Assembly (NCBI GenBank): GCA_903832325.1
Contig: CAILBC010000022.1
Location: forward strand, 62,001 to 126,000
Direction: 5' to 3'
Origin: an uncultured Sphingomonadales bacterium
GTDB taxonomy: Bacteria; Pseudomonadota; Alphaproteobacteria; Sphingomonadales; Sphingomonadaceae
Length of the DNA stretch: 64,000 bases
Shown here piece by piece: positions 19,537-26,613 of the stretch. The notes below the pieces were generated by a model. It was given only the letters and a program-made list of their open reading frames with translations, was not told the DNA's origin and did no database searches. Positions within the stretch are counted from its first letter, which is position 1; each line of letters opens with the position of its first letter. A program made the position numbers and the translations under genes.

Positions 19537-20094
19537 TCAGGTTCGCGCGGTCAGACCTTCGACCAGGCGGACCAGGCCCTGGTCGTAGGCGGCGTCGAGG
19601 TCGAACATCGATGACAGGTATTCGGCCATCGGCGCATTGCCGCGATAGACCGCCCAGCCGAGCGTGAGCGAAATCACCGCCGCCTGCGCCGCCAGCGCCT
19701 GTTCGACCGAATAGCCCCAGTCGGTCAGCGGTTGCGCCATCGCCTGTGCCTCATCGGCGGTGGGCGGGCGATTGGGTGAGGCGCTGGCGAGCAGGCGCGC
19801 GGCATCGCGATGGCGGCGCAGCGCCGTGGCCAGCCCGCGCCCCAGCGCCAGCAGCCAGCGTTCCGGCGTGCCCGCCTCTGCCGTGGGGCGCGCGCCGGCA
19901 TAAATGTCGCGCGCCAGCAGCGCCATCAGGTCCGCCTTGTCATGGATATGCCAATAAAGCGCCGGCGCCTGCACGCCCAGCCGCGCCGCCAGCGCGCGCA
20001 TGGTGATCGCATCGAGCCCGGCTTCGTCCAGCAGGGCATAGGCCGCATCGAGAATGCGGGCGCGATCGAGCGTGCTGTCGGATTTGCGGGCCAT
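19537..20094 (-). CDS. TetR family regulator
   Basis: A 185-residue repressor with an N-terminal helix-turn-helix (RARILDAAYALLDEAGLDAITMRALAARLGV followed by ALYWHIHDKADL, residues about 10-60) and a C-terminal ligand domain of the TetR_C type (tetracycline-repressor-like). It diverges from the Rieske oxygenase gene and shares a 63-base promoter region with a perfect TTAAC-N3-GTTAA palindrome. It therefore most likely controls that oxygenase and itself, released by the substrate or product. The inducer is unknown. Confidence 0.9.
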   Translation of the reverse strand: MARKSDSTLDRARILDAAYALLDEAGLDAITMRALAARLGVQAPALYWHIHDKADLMALLARDIYAGARPTAEAGTPERWLLALGRGLATALRRHRDAARLLASASPNRPPTADEAQAMAQPLTDWGYSVEQALAAQAAVISLTLGWAVYRGNAPMAEYLSSMFDLDAAYDQGLVRLVEGLTART

Positions 20095-20104
20095 CGCGGA
20101 TCGT

Positions 20105-20130
20105 TTGACAATTTAACAACGTTAAGTAAA
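20105..20130 (+). promoter_or_regulatory. Promoter and TetR-type operator for the Rieske oxygenase
   Basis: A perfect -35 element (ttgaca, 20105-20110) is followed directly by the palindrome TTAAC-AAC-GTTAA (20113-20125) in the spacer before a weak -10 near 20127-20132. A repressor bound here would block RNA polymerase. The site lies between the divergent tetR and oxygenase genes. Confidence 0.6.
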
Positions 20131-20157
20131 GTCTCCTCACCACGAAAGGAGCCCGCA

Positions 20158-21201
20158 ATGACCAGCCGCCCAATCCACGTCCGCAACGCCTGGCACGTGG
20201 CCGGATGGGCGATGGACCTTGCCCCCGAAACCCCTTTTGCGATCACCATTGCCGGCACGCCCGTGGTGGTGTGGCGCAGCGCCGGCGGCGGGGTCCGCGC
20301 ACTGGAAGACCGCTGCGTGCACCGCCTGGCGCCTTTGTCGCGCGGCCGCTGCGAGGGTGAGGCGCTGCGTTGCATGTACCACGGCTTTGTCTTTGGCGGG
20401 GATGGCGTGGTCACCGAAATTCCCGGCCAGACGCGGATTCCGGTGCAGGCCAGGGTGCGCGCCTTTCCCGTGGTGGAACGGCACAGCTGGCTGTGGATCT
20501 GGCCCGGCGATCCGGCGCTGGCCGATCCCGCGCTGATTCCGCCGGCGGTGGGGTTTGACCACCCCGACTATATCCTGGGCCGCGGCCAGCTTGATTACGC
20601 GGCCAGTGCAGGGCTGATCCACGACAACTTGTGCGATTTCACGCATCTGTCGTTTGTCCATTCGGCCAGTTTCGGCGCCAATGAAGAATGGGCACGAACC
20701 CGGCCCAAAGTGACCATGCTGCCGCGCGGCATCCGTTTTGAACGCTGGGTGCGCGCGCAATCGGGCATGCGATCGCGCCAGGAACCGGTCGATGTGTGGT
20801 CCAGTTATGACTATCATGTGCCGGGCGTGCTGCTGATGCCCAGCGCATCCTATCCGGTGGGTACGGCCGACCGCCTGGGCGATGCACCGCCCCCGCCCGA
20901 TCTGCCGGCAACCGGGGTGACCTTTACCAGCCAGGCGGTCACCGCGCTGACCGATCACACCAGCCGCTATTTCTTCAGCTGGGGCCCGCATCGCGACCAT
21001 GGCGACGAAGCCTTGCGCGACATGCTGATGGGCATCGCCGCACAGGCCTTTGCCGAAGACAAGGCGATGATCGAAGCGCAGCAGGCCGTGATCGACCGCG
21101 ACCCGGCCTGCCAGCCCATGCCCGCCGATTTTGACAAGGGCGTGGTGCTGTACAACCGCCTTGTCGCCCGGCTGGCGCGCGAAGAAGGGCAAGGGGCCTG
21201 A
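20158..21201 (+). CDS. Rieske non-heme iron oxygenase (VanA-like oxygenase component)
   Basis: A 347-residue ring-hydroxylating/demethylating-type oxygenase subunit. The Rieske [2Fe-2S] site is CVH (Cys53, His55) and CMYH (Cys72, His75). The mononuclear iron site follows the pattern N-x2-D-x2-H-x4-H in NLCDFTHLSFVH (Asp160, His163, His168). Its size and single-subunit type match aromatic O-demethylases such as vanillate demethylase A; the actual substrate is unknown. A reductase partner is not encoded next to it and must come from elsewhere. AAAGGAG precedes the ATG. A hairpin at 21220-21238 follows. Confidence 0.92.
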   Translation: MTSRPIHVRNAWHVAGWAMDLAPETPFAITIAGTPVVVWRSAGGGVRALEDRCVHRLAPLSRGRCEGEALRCMYHGFVFGGDGVVTEIPGQTRIPVQARVRAFPVVERHSWLWIWPGDPALADPALIPPAVGFDHPDYILGRGQLDYAASAGLIHDNLCDFTHLSFVHSASFGANEEWARTRPKVTMLPRGIRFERWVRAQSGMRSRQEPVDVWSSYDYHVPGVLLMPSASYPVGTADRLGDAPPPPDLPATGVTFTSQAVTALTDHTSRYFFSWGPHRDHGDEALRDMLMGIAAQAFAEDKAMIEAQQAVIDRDPACQPMPADFDKGVVLYNRLVARLAREEGQGA

Positions 21202-21219
21202 AAGCAAAGCGGGCCGTTT

Positions 21220-21238
21220 CCTCCCCGAAACGGGGAGG
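21220..21238 (+). terminator. Hairpin between convergent oxygenase and thiSG genes
   Basis: cctccccg (21220-21227) and cggggagg (21231-21238) pair over 8 bases around AAA and are followed by TTTC on the plus strand. It is placed between two convergent genes, so it could serve both. Confidence 0.6.
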
Positions 21239-21258
21239 TTTCAGATCAAGTCGGCCCT

Positions 21259-22251
21259 TCAGATCAATCCGGCCAGCGGGCTGGACGGATCGGCATATTT
21301 GCGCGTGGCCATGCGCCCGGCGAGATAGGCATGGCGCCCTGCCTCCACCGCCAGGCGCATCGCGCGCGCCATGCGGATCGGGTCTTTCGCTTCGGCAATT
21401 GCGGTGTTCATCAGCACCCCGTCGCAGCCCAGTTCCATCGCCACGGCGGCATCGCTTGCCGTGCCGACCCCGGCATCGACCAGCACCGGCACTTTGGCGC
21501 CTTCGACAATCAGGCGGATGGTCACGCGGTTCTGGATGCCCAGCCCCGATCCGATCGGCGCGCCCAGCGGCATGATCGCCACCGCGCCGGCATCTTCCAG
21601 CTGCTTCGCGGCAATCGGATCGTCGGTGCAATAGACCATCGGCAGAAAACCTTCGCGGGCCAGCACTTCGGTCGCGCGCAGCGTTTCGACCATGTTGGGG
21701 TACAGCGTGCGTGCCTCACCCAGCACTTCCAGCTTGACCAGATCCCAGCCGCCCGCCTCACGCGCCAGGCGCAGCGTGCGGATTGCATCTTCGGCGGTAA
21801 AGCAGCCCGCGGTGTTGGGCAGATACGTCACCAGCTTCGGATCGATGAAATCGGTCAGCATCGGCGCCTTGGGGTCCGACACATTGACCCGGCGCACTGC
21901 CACCGTCACGATTTCGGCGCCGGCCGCAGCCACCGCAGCGGCATTTTGCGCATAATCCCGGTATTTGCCGGTGCCCACGATCAGGCGCGACGTGAACGTG
22001 CGGCCGGCCACGGTCCAGGTATCTTGCGCGGCTGCGCCATGATCACCGCCCCCGACGAAATGCACGATTTCCAGCACGTCACCTTCGCCCAGCGGCTCAT
22101 GCGCCAGCGTGGAGCGCGGCACGATCTCCGCATTGCGCTCCACCGCGACTTTGGCCGGATCAAGCTCCAGCAGGCGGACCAGATCGGCGATCGAACCGGG
22201 GGCAGCGCGGCGCGGTTCGCCATTGACGATGATATTCAGCGTTTGGGACAT
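21259..22251 (-). CDS. thiG: Fused sulfur carrier ThiS - thiazole synthase ThiG
   Basis: A 330-residue single polypeptide. Residues 1-68 are a ThiS ubiquitin-like sulfur carrier ([10 protein letters not shown] start, EIVHFVGGG end). Residues about 78-330 are ThiG, which makes the thiazole phosphate of thiamine from deoxyxylulose phosphate, dehydroglycine and ThiS thiocarboxylate. The Schiff-base Lys is in LVKLEVLG (Lys173), and the phosphate-binding parts [12 protein letters not shown] and [14 protein letters not shown] are present. In free ThiS the terminal Gly-Gly must be exposed for thiocarboxylation; here it is internal. Such fusions are known in some alphaproteobacteria. No other thi gene and no THI-box riboswitch are seen. 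Confidence 0.94.
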   Translation of the reverse strand: MSQTLNIIVNGEPRRAAPGSIADLVRLLELDPAKVAVERNAEIVPRSTLAHEPLGEGDVLEIVHFVGGGDHGAAAQDTWTVAGRTFTSRLIVGTGKYRDYAQNAAAVAAAGAEIVTVAVRRVNVSDPKAPMLTDFIDPKLVTYLPNTAGCFTAEDAIRTLRLAREAGGWDLVKLEVLGEARTLYPNMVETLRATEVLAREGFLPMVYCTDDPIAAKQLEDAGAVAIMPLGAPIGSGLGIQNRVTIRLIVEGAKVPVLVDAGVGTASDAAVAMELGCDGVLMNTAIAEAKDPIRMARAMRLAVEAGRHAYLAGRMATRKYADPSSPLAGLI

Positions 22252-22319
22252 GGATTTCGCCTTAACGCCCTGCGCGCCACGATCAAGCGGCGCGAAGGGG
22301 CCGGTCTGGTTCATCGGCC

Positions 22320-22358
22320 GGGGTTGCCTGTTGGGGTTGTTTGTGGGGGTTGCCTGGG
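22320..22358 (+). repeat. Three tandem 13-base units upstream of thiSG
   Basis: Three units of the type ggggttgcctgtt lie head to tail (22320-22332, 22333-22345, 22346-22358) in the region between thiSG and the MFS gene. They would be transcribed as C-rich repeats in the thiSG leader. No known riboswitch motif is recognisable around them. Confidence 0.65.
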
Positions 22359-22431
22359 GGGGGTGCACGGGGATCAGGGGCTGTGCCCGGCACCCCGTGG
22401 CCGCACGGCAGCGGGGCATACCCCGTGCCGA

Positions 22432-23898
22432 TCACGCCACGGTCCTGACCCGCGCAACCAGCGCCGCCGCGAGCATGCAGCACGCCGCCGCCGCGGCAAA
22501 GCCCGGCGCCCACAGCCCGATGTGCAAAGTCGCATGAAGCGCAGCCCCGGCGCCGCCCGGTTCGGCGCCGGCACCCGATGCCGCCAGCACGATCAGCGGC
22601 ACACAGACCGAAGGCAGCGTGTTGGCCAGGTTCATATAGCCCAGCATTTCGCCCGGCCGCGGATGATCGCGCAGGATTTGCGCAACCGTGGCCGCATCGA
22701 GCGACAGATAGGCAATCAGCCCGGCCTGAAACAGCGCATAGCCCGCCAGCAGCAGCCAGCCGCTGCCCGCCTGCACCGCACAAAGCGCCAGCCCCGCAAC
22801 CAGCGCGCAGGTGACCATTGGCGCACGACGCCGGCGGTGCCTGTCTGACCATTGCCCCACCGGCACGATAACCAGCAGCACCAGCAGCGTGGAGACCATG
22901 ACCAGCCGGCCATAGAGCACATCCACCGAATGCCCCGGCAGCACCCCGGCGCGCAACGGATCGCGCACCAGAAACAGATAGAAATAGCTCATCGTGAACA
23001 CCGCGCCGCATTGCACCAGCAGGCGCGCAACGCCAATCTGCGCCAGATCGATCCCCCGTTTGCCGCCCGCCGCGTTCCCCGTGGCCGCGGCAGCGCCCGG
23101 CACCGCACTAGCCGGCACCGCCCGACCCTGCACCGCGGCGCCCTGCACCGCAGCGCCCTGCACCGCAGCGCCCGGCACCGCAGCGCCCGGCACCACCGCC
23201 GGCGCAAAGGGCCAGATCACCAGCAGCGGCGCCACGCTCAGCCCGACCAGCGCGGCAATCGCCAGAAACGGCGCGGGGCCATCGTGGGGAAGGATCAGCG
23301 CCGCCGCCCCGGTGCCCAGCCCGGCCATCGGCATGGCCAGATTGACCAGCGCCGCCACCCGCGCCTTTGCCCCGTCAGCGAAATGATCGACCAGCAACGC
23401 GCCCAGCGGCGCAAACATCAGATTGAGCGCAGCCTGAAACGCCACCAGCCCGAGCGCGAGCCCGGCCACCTGCCGCGTCAGCCCCAGCCAGCCCAGCGCC
23501 AGCATCGTCAGCACCAGGCCGATCGCGATCGGTGCGCGCCGGTTGCCGTGGCGCCGGCGCCAGCCATCGCTGATCCGCCCGGCCAGGATATGCCCCAGGC
23601 TGGCGGTGATCGCGCCGGCCAGCACCACCAGCGATGTTACCGCCGCGGCCTGATCGGGCGCCACTGCCACGATCCGGCGCGGCAGCAGCAGCGTCAACAA
23701 CGGCGCATAGGACAAATGCGCCCCGAACATCGCCATACCATAAAGCGCAACGCCGCGCCCCGGCCCCTGCCAGCCGGATGCCCCGCCTAATGCCGACGCC
23801 GATGCCCCGCCCGATCGCGAAATGCCCACGGGGGCCCGACCCCGATCCGGGTTCACACGTTTGCCGATCGGGTGCGCCGGGTCATGGGGGTGATGCAT
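22432..23898 (-). CDS. MFS transporter with repeat-expanded central loop
   Basis: A 488-residue major facilitator with about 12 hydrophobic segments and the loop 2-3 type motif GRISDGWRRRHGNRRAPI. The long loop between the N- and C-halves (about residues 234-272) contains pentapeptide repeats (AVPGA, AVQGA) coded by 15-base tandem units. The second half has GQWSDRHRRRRAPM. The overall type recalls sugar/cation symporters, and it diverges from the GH3-TonB-GH16 genes, so it may take up the glucose or gluco-oligosaccharides they release. That role is inferred from position only. ATG 23898 opens with a His/Pro-rich cytoplasmic tail. Confidence 0.82.
   Translation of the reverse strand: MHHPHDPAHPIGKRVNPDRGRAPVGISRSGGASASALGGASGWQGPGRGVALYGMAMFGAHLSYAPLLTLLLPRRIVAVAPDQAAAVTSLVVLAGAITASLGHILAGRISDGWRRRHGNRRAPIAIGLVLTMLALGWLGLTRQVAGLALGLVAFQAALNLMFAPLGALLVDHFADGAKARVAALVNLAMPMAGLGTGAAALILPHDGPAPFLAIAALVGLSVAPLLVIWPFAPAVVPGAAVPGAAVQGAAVQGAAVQGRAVPASAVPGAAAATGNAAGGKRGIDLAQIGVARLLVQCGAVFTMSYFYLFLVRDPLRAGVLPGHSVDVLYGRLVMVSTLLVLLVIVPVGQWSDRHRRRRAPMVTCALVAGLALCAVQAGSGWLLLAGYALFQAGLIAYLSLDAATVAQILRDHPRPGEMLGYMNLANTLPSVCVPLIVLAASGAGAEPGGAGAALHATLHIGLWAPGFAAAAACCMLAAALVARVRTVA
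23098..23187 (-). repeat. Six tandem 15-base units inside the MFS gene
   Basis: Six 15-base units of the type ctgcaccgcagcgcc (23098-23187), with a partial seventh, stay in frame and code for Ala-Val-Pro/Gln-Gly-Ala repeats in the central cytoplasmic loop. The inner three are nearly identical, which points to recent expansion. Confidence 0.88.
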
Positions 23899-23908
23899 AG
23901 CCAGTGCC

Positions 23909-23937
23909 TGCCCGGTTGACGAGGCCCCAACCGGGCA
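23909..23937. promoter_or_regulatory. 10-base inverted repeat between divergent MFS and GH3 genes
   Basis: tgcccggttg (23909-23918) pairs with caaccgggca (23928-23937) around a 9-base spacer, 11 bases upstream of the MFS start. The position in a divergent promoter suits an operator for a sugar-responsive regulator, but no regulator gene is adjacent. A minus-strand leader hairpin is the alternative. Confidence 0.4.
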
Positions 23938-24068
23938 CGGGCGCGCAATCGTGTCGTGTCTGTTACAATTTTTCGCACGCTTTACCCTTAGTGCCTATTG
24001 GGAACGTTCACACATCGCGCTATGTCATCGGTTGGCACGAGCCGAATCGTGGTCGCCCGGGGGGAGCG

Positions 24069-26573
24069 ATGAAACAGAGGGAAGGTTTCTTCCGGCGAGT
24101 GGCCGGGCCCGCGCTTTTTGCGCTCGCCTTGGCTATGTCGCCAAAGGCCGTGCTGGCCGCCTCTGCCGAAGCATCAGCCACACCATCTGTCACCACACCA
24201 TCTGGCACCACACCATCTGCAGATGCCGCGATCGAGGTGCGGATCGACGCGCTGCTGGCGCACATGACGCTGGCGCACAAAGTGGCGCAACTGATCCAGC
24301 CCGATATTTCCACGATCACCCCCGACGATGTGCGGCGCTATCGCTTTGGCTCGATCCTCAATGGCGGCAACAGCGGCCCCGGCGGCAATGACAAGGCCCC
24401 CGCGCGCGACTGGCTGGCGCTGGCCGATGCGATGTGGGCAGCCAGCACTGCGCCGCTTCCCGATGGCGAACCCGCGGTTCCGCTGATCTGGGGCACCGAT
24501 GCCGTCCACGGGCACAACAACATCATCGGCGCGACGCTGTTTCCGCACAATGTCGCGCTGGGCGCGGCCAATGATCCCGATCTGATGCGCCGGATCGGCA
24601 GCGCGACCGCCGCCGAGATCGCCGCAACCGGGATCGACTGGGCCTTTGCCCCCACGCTGGCCGTGGCGACCGACGTGCGCTGGGGCCGCGCCTATGAAAG
24701 CTATTCCGAAGATCCCGCGCGCGTTGCGCGGCTGGGCGCGCCGATGGTCGAAGGGCTGCAGGGCGTGCCCGGCACCCCCGGTTTCCTCGATCAGCGCCAC
24801 GTCATTGCCACGATCAAGCATTTCTTTGGCGATGGCGGCACCGGCGGGATCGATCGCGGCGATACCACCGGCCCGCTGGCCGATCTGACGCGCATCCATG
24901 CCGCGCCCTATCCCCCCGCGATTGCTGCCGGGGCGCAGACCGTGATGGCCTCGTTTTCCAGCATCAACGGCGCCAAGATGCATGGCAACCACGATCTGCT
25001 GACCGGCCTGTTGCGCGACCGGTTCCATTTCGACGGGCTGGTGGTGGGCGATTGGAACGGGCACGGGCTGGTTCCGGGTTGCACCAACACCGATTGCGCG
25101 CGCGCGCTGATGGCCGGGCTCGATATCTTCATGGTGCCCGAAGACTGGCGCGGGCTGTACGAAACCACGCTGCGCCAGGCGGGCGACGGCACGATACCGC
25201 TGGCGCGCATCGATGAAGCGGTGCGCCGCGTGCTGCGGGTAAAGCTGCGCTATGGCCTGTTTGACAAACCGCGCCCGGCCGCGCGCGCCCTGGCCGGGCA
25301 TTGGGATGAACTGGGTTCGCCCGAACACCGCGCCATCGCGCGCGACGCCGTGCGCAAATCGCTGGTGCTGCTGAAAAACCAGGGCGTTCTGCCGCTGCGC
25401 GCCGGGGCGCATGTGCTGATCGCCGGGCAGGCAGCGGATTCGGTGGCGCGGCAAAGCGGCGGCTGGACGATCACCTGGCAGGGCGGCAATGACCTGACCC
25501 CCGCCGATTTTCCGGGCAGCACGTCGATCGGCGCCGGAATTGCCGCCGCCTTGCGCGCAGGCGGCGGAACGGCGGAATTTTCGCCCGACGGGCAGCCAAA
25601 GCAACGCCCCGATGCCGCAATCGTGGTGTTTGGCGAGGCGCCCTATGCCGAATATGCCGGCGACAGCCCCGATCACGCGCTTCATGATGGTGAAGGCCAT
25701 GATATTAATGGGCTGGCGCTGCTGGGCCGGCTGCACGATGCGCATGTGCCCACTGTGGCCGTGCTCCTGTCGGGGCGGCCGCTGTGGACCAGCCGCGAAC
25801 TGGCACTGGCCGATGCCTTTGTCGCCGCCTGGCTGCCGGGCAGCGAAGGCGAAGGGCTGGCCGATGTGCTGATCGGCGATGCGGCGGGCAAACCGCGGTT
25901 CGATTTTTCGGGGCGCCTGCCATTCCATTGGCCCGCGACCTGCCGCGACGATGCCCCGCCCGCCTTTGCCCTGGGTGCAGGCGGCAGCTATGCCGCGCCG
26001 CCGCGCGTACCCCCGCTGGTGCTGCGCTGTGCCGCGCCCGCGCCAACCGCCACGACCGTGCTGTTCCGCCGCGTGCTCGGCGCCGAAATCGCCGTGTCGG
26101 TGCGCGGCACCGACACGGACCCGCCCCAGGCGCTGCCCGCGCTGATCGGCAATGATGGCGCGGGCGTGGTCAACGTATCCACGTTCGATGCGCGCGCGCA
26201 GGAGGATGGCCGGCGCATCGAATGGCGCAGGGCCGGGATCATGACGTTTGCCCTGCCGCGCGCGCTGCCCGCCAAAGGGCACAGCCTGGTGATCGAATAC
26301 CAGCGCGATCCGCAGAGCGCCGGCGCAATCCGCGTCGCCGCCGATTGCGATGGCTGCGCCGCCGGCACGATGATTCCCGCCAATCCTGATGCGGCGCCGC
26401 AGAAAATCGCTGTGGCGCAGATCGATCTGCGGTGCCTGGCCACAGGGCCGGTCCGTGGCGTGCGGTTGTCTGCCCCCGGGCCGGCCGTGCTCCGGCTGAT
26501 TTCCGCAACCATCGTTACCACCCGCCGGACCGGATCAAGCGGGCCAAATTCCTGTCGTACAAGTACCCGATAA
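24069..26573 (+). CDS. Glycoside hydrolase family 3 beta-glucosidase, exported
   Basis: An 834-residue exo-acting beta-glucosidase. A signal peptide (two arginines in FFRRVAGPALFALALAM, cleavage after VLAA about residue 36) is followed by a Thr/Ser/Pro linker with a tandem 15-base repeat, the GH3 TIM barrel (IWGTDAVHGHNN, KHFFGDGGTGGIDRG, nucleophile Asp in VVGDWNGH), the second GH3 domain (KSLVLLKNQGVLPL), and a C-terminal beta domain of about 170 residues as in periplasmic ExoP-type enzymes. It would release glucose from beta-1,3- or 1,4-linked oligosaccharides. GGGGAG precedes the ATG. The TonB receptor starts 40 bases after its stop, so they are probably one operon. Confidence 0.93.
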   Translation: MKQREGFFRRVAGPALFALALAMSPKAVLAASAEASATPSVTTPSGTTPSADAAIEVRIDALLAHMTLAHKVAQLIQPDISTITPDDVRRYRFGSILNGGNSGPGGNDKAPARDWLALADAMWAASTAPLPDGEPAVPLIWGTDAVHGHNNIIGATLFPHNVALGAANDPDLMRRIGSATAAEIAATGIDWAFAPTLAVATDVRWGRAYESYSEDPARVARLGAPMVEGLQGVPGTPGFLDQRHVIATIKHFFGDGGTGGIDRGDTTGPLADLTRIHAAPYPPAIAAGAQTVMASFSSINGAKMHGNHDLLTGLLRDRFHFDGLVVGDWNGHGLVPGCTNTDCARALMAGLDIFMVPEDWRGLYETTLRQAGDGTIPLARIDEAVRRVLRVKLRYGLFDKPRPAARALAGHWDELGSPEHRAIARDAVRKSLVLLKNQGVLPLRAGAHVLIAGQAADSVARQSGGWTITWQGGNDLTPADFPGSTSIGAGIAAALRAGGGTAEFSPDGQPKQRPDAAIVVFGEAPYAEYAGDSPDHALHDGEGHDINGLALLGRLHDAHVPTVAVLLSGRPLWTSRELALADAFVAAWLPGSEGEGLADVLIGDAAGKPRFDFSGRLPFHWPATCRDDAPPAFALGAGGSYAAPPRVPPLVLRCAAPAPTATTVLFRRVLGAEIAVSVRGTDTDPPQALPALIGNDGAGVVNVSTFDARAQEDGRRIEWRRAGIMTFALPRALPAKGHSLVIEYQRDPQSAGAIRVAADCDGCAAGTMIPANPDAAPQKIAVAQIDLRCLATGPVRGVRLSAPGPAVLRLISATIVTTRRTGSSGPNSCRTSTR
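24178..24222 (+). repeat. Three tandem 15-base units in the GH3 linker
   Basis: Three in-frame units of ccacaccatctgtca type (24178-24192, 24193-24207, 24208-24222) code for Thr-Pro-Ser-x-Thr repeats between the signal peptide and the catalytic barrel. Confidence 0.85.
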
Positions 26574-26613
26574 GACCGTTGTTTCCATAAGATCACATAA
26601 TGAGGAGAGAAAC

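Noticed and set aside
22252..22431. Possible TPP riboswitch ahead of thiSG (minus-strand text contains cacggggtgcc and ctgatc)
   Set aside because: The required CTGAGA element and the paired distal part of the THI box are missing; the segment is better explained as a plain cacgggg/ccccgtg hairpin plus 13-base repeats.
24174..26282. Long open frame antisense to the GH3 gene
   Set aside because: Its composition is that of a mirror frame in a GC-rich gene, and it has no recognisable motif or ribosome binding site.
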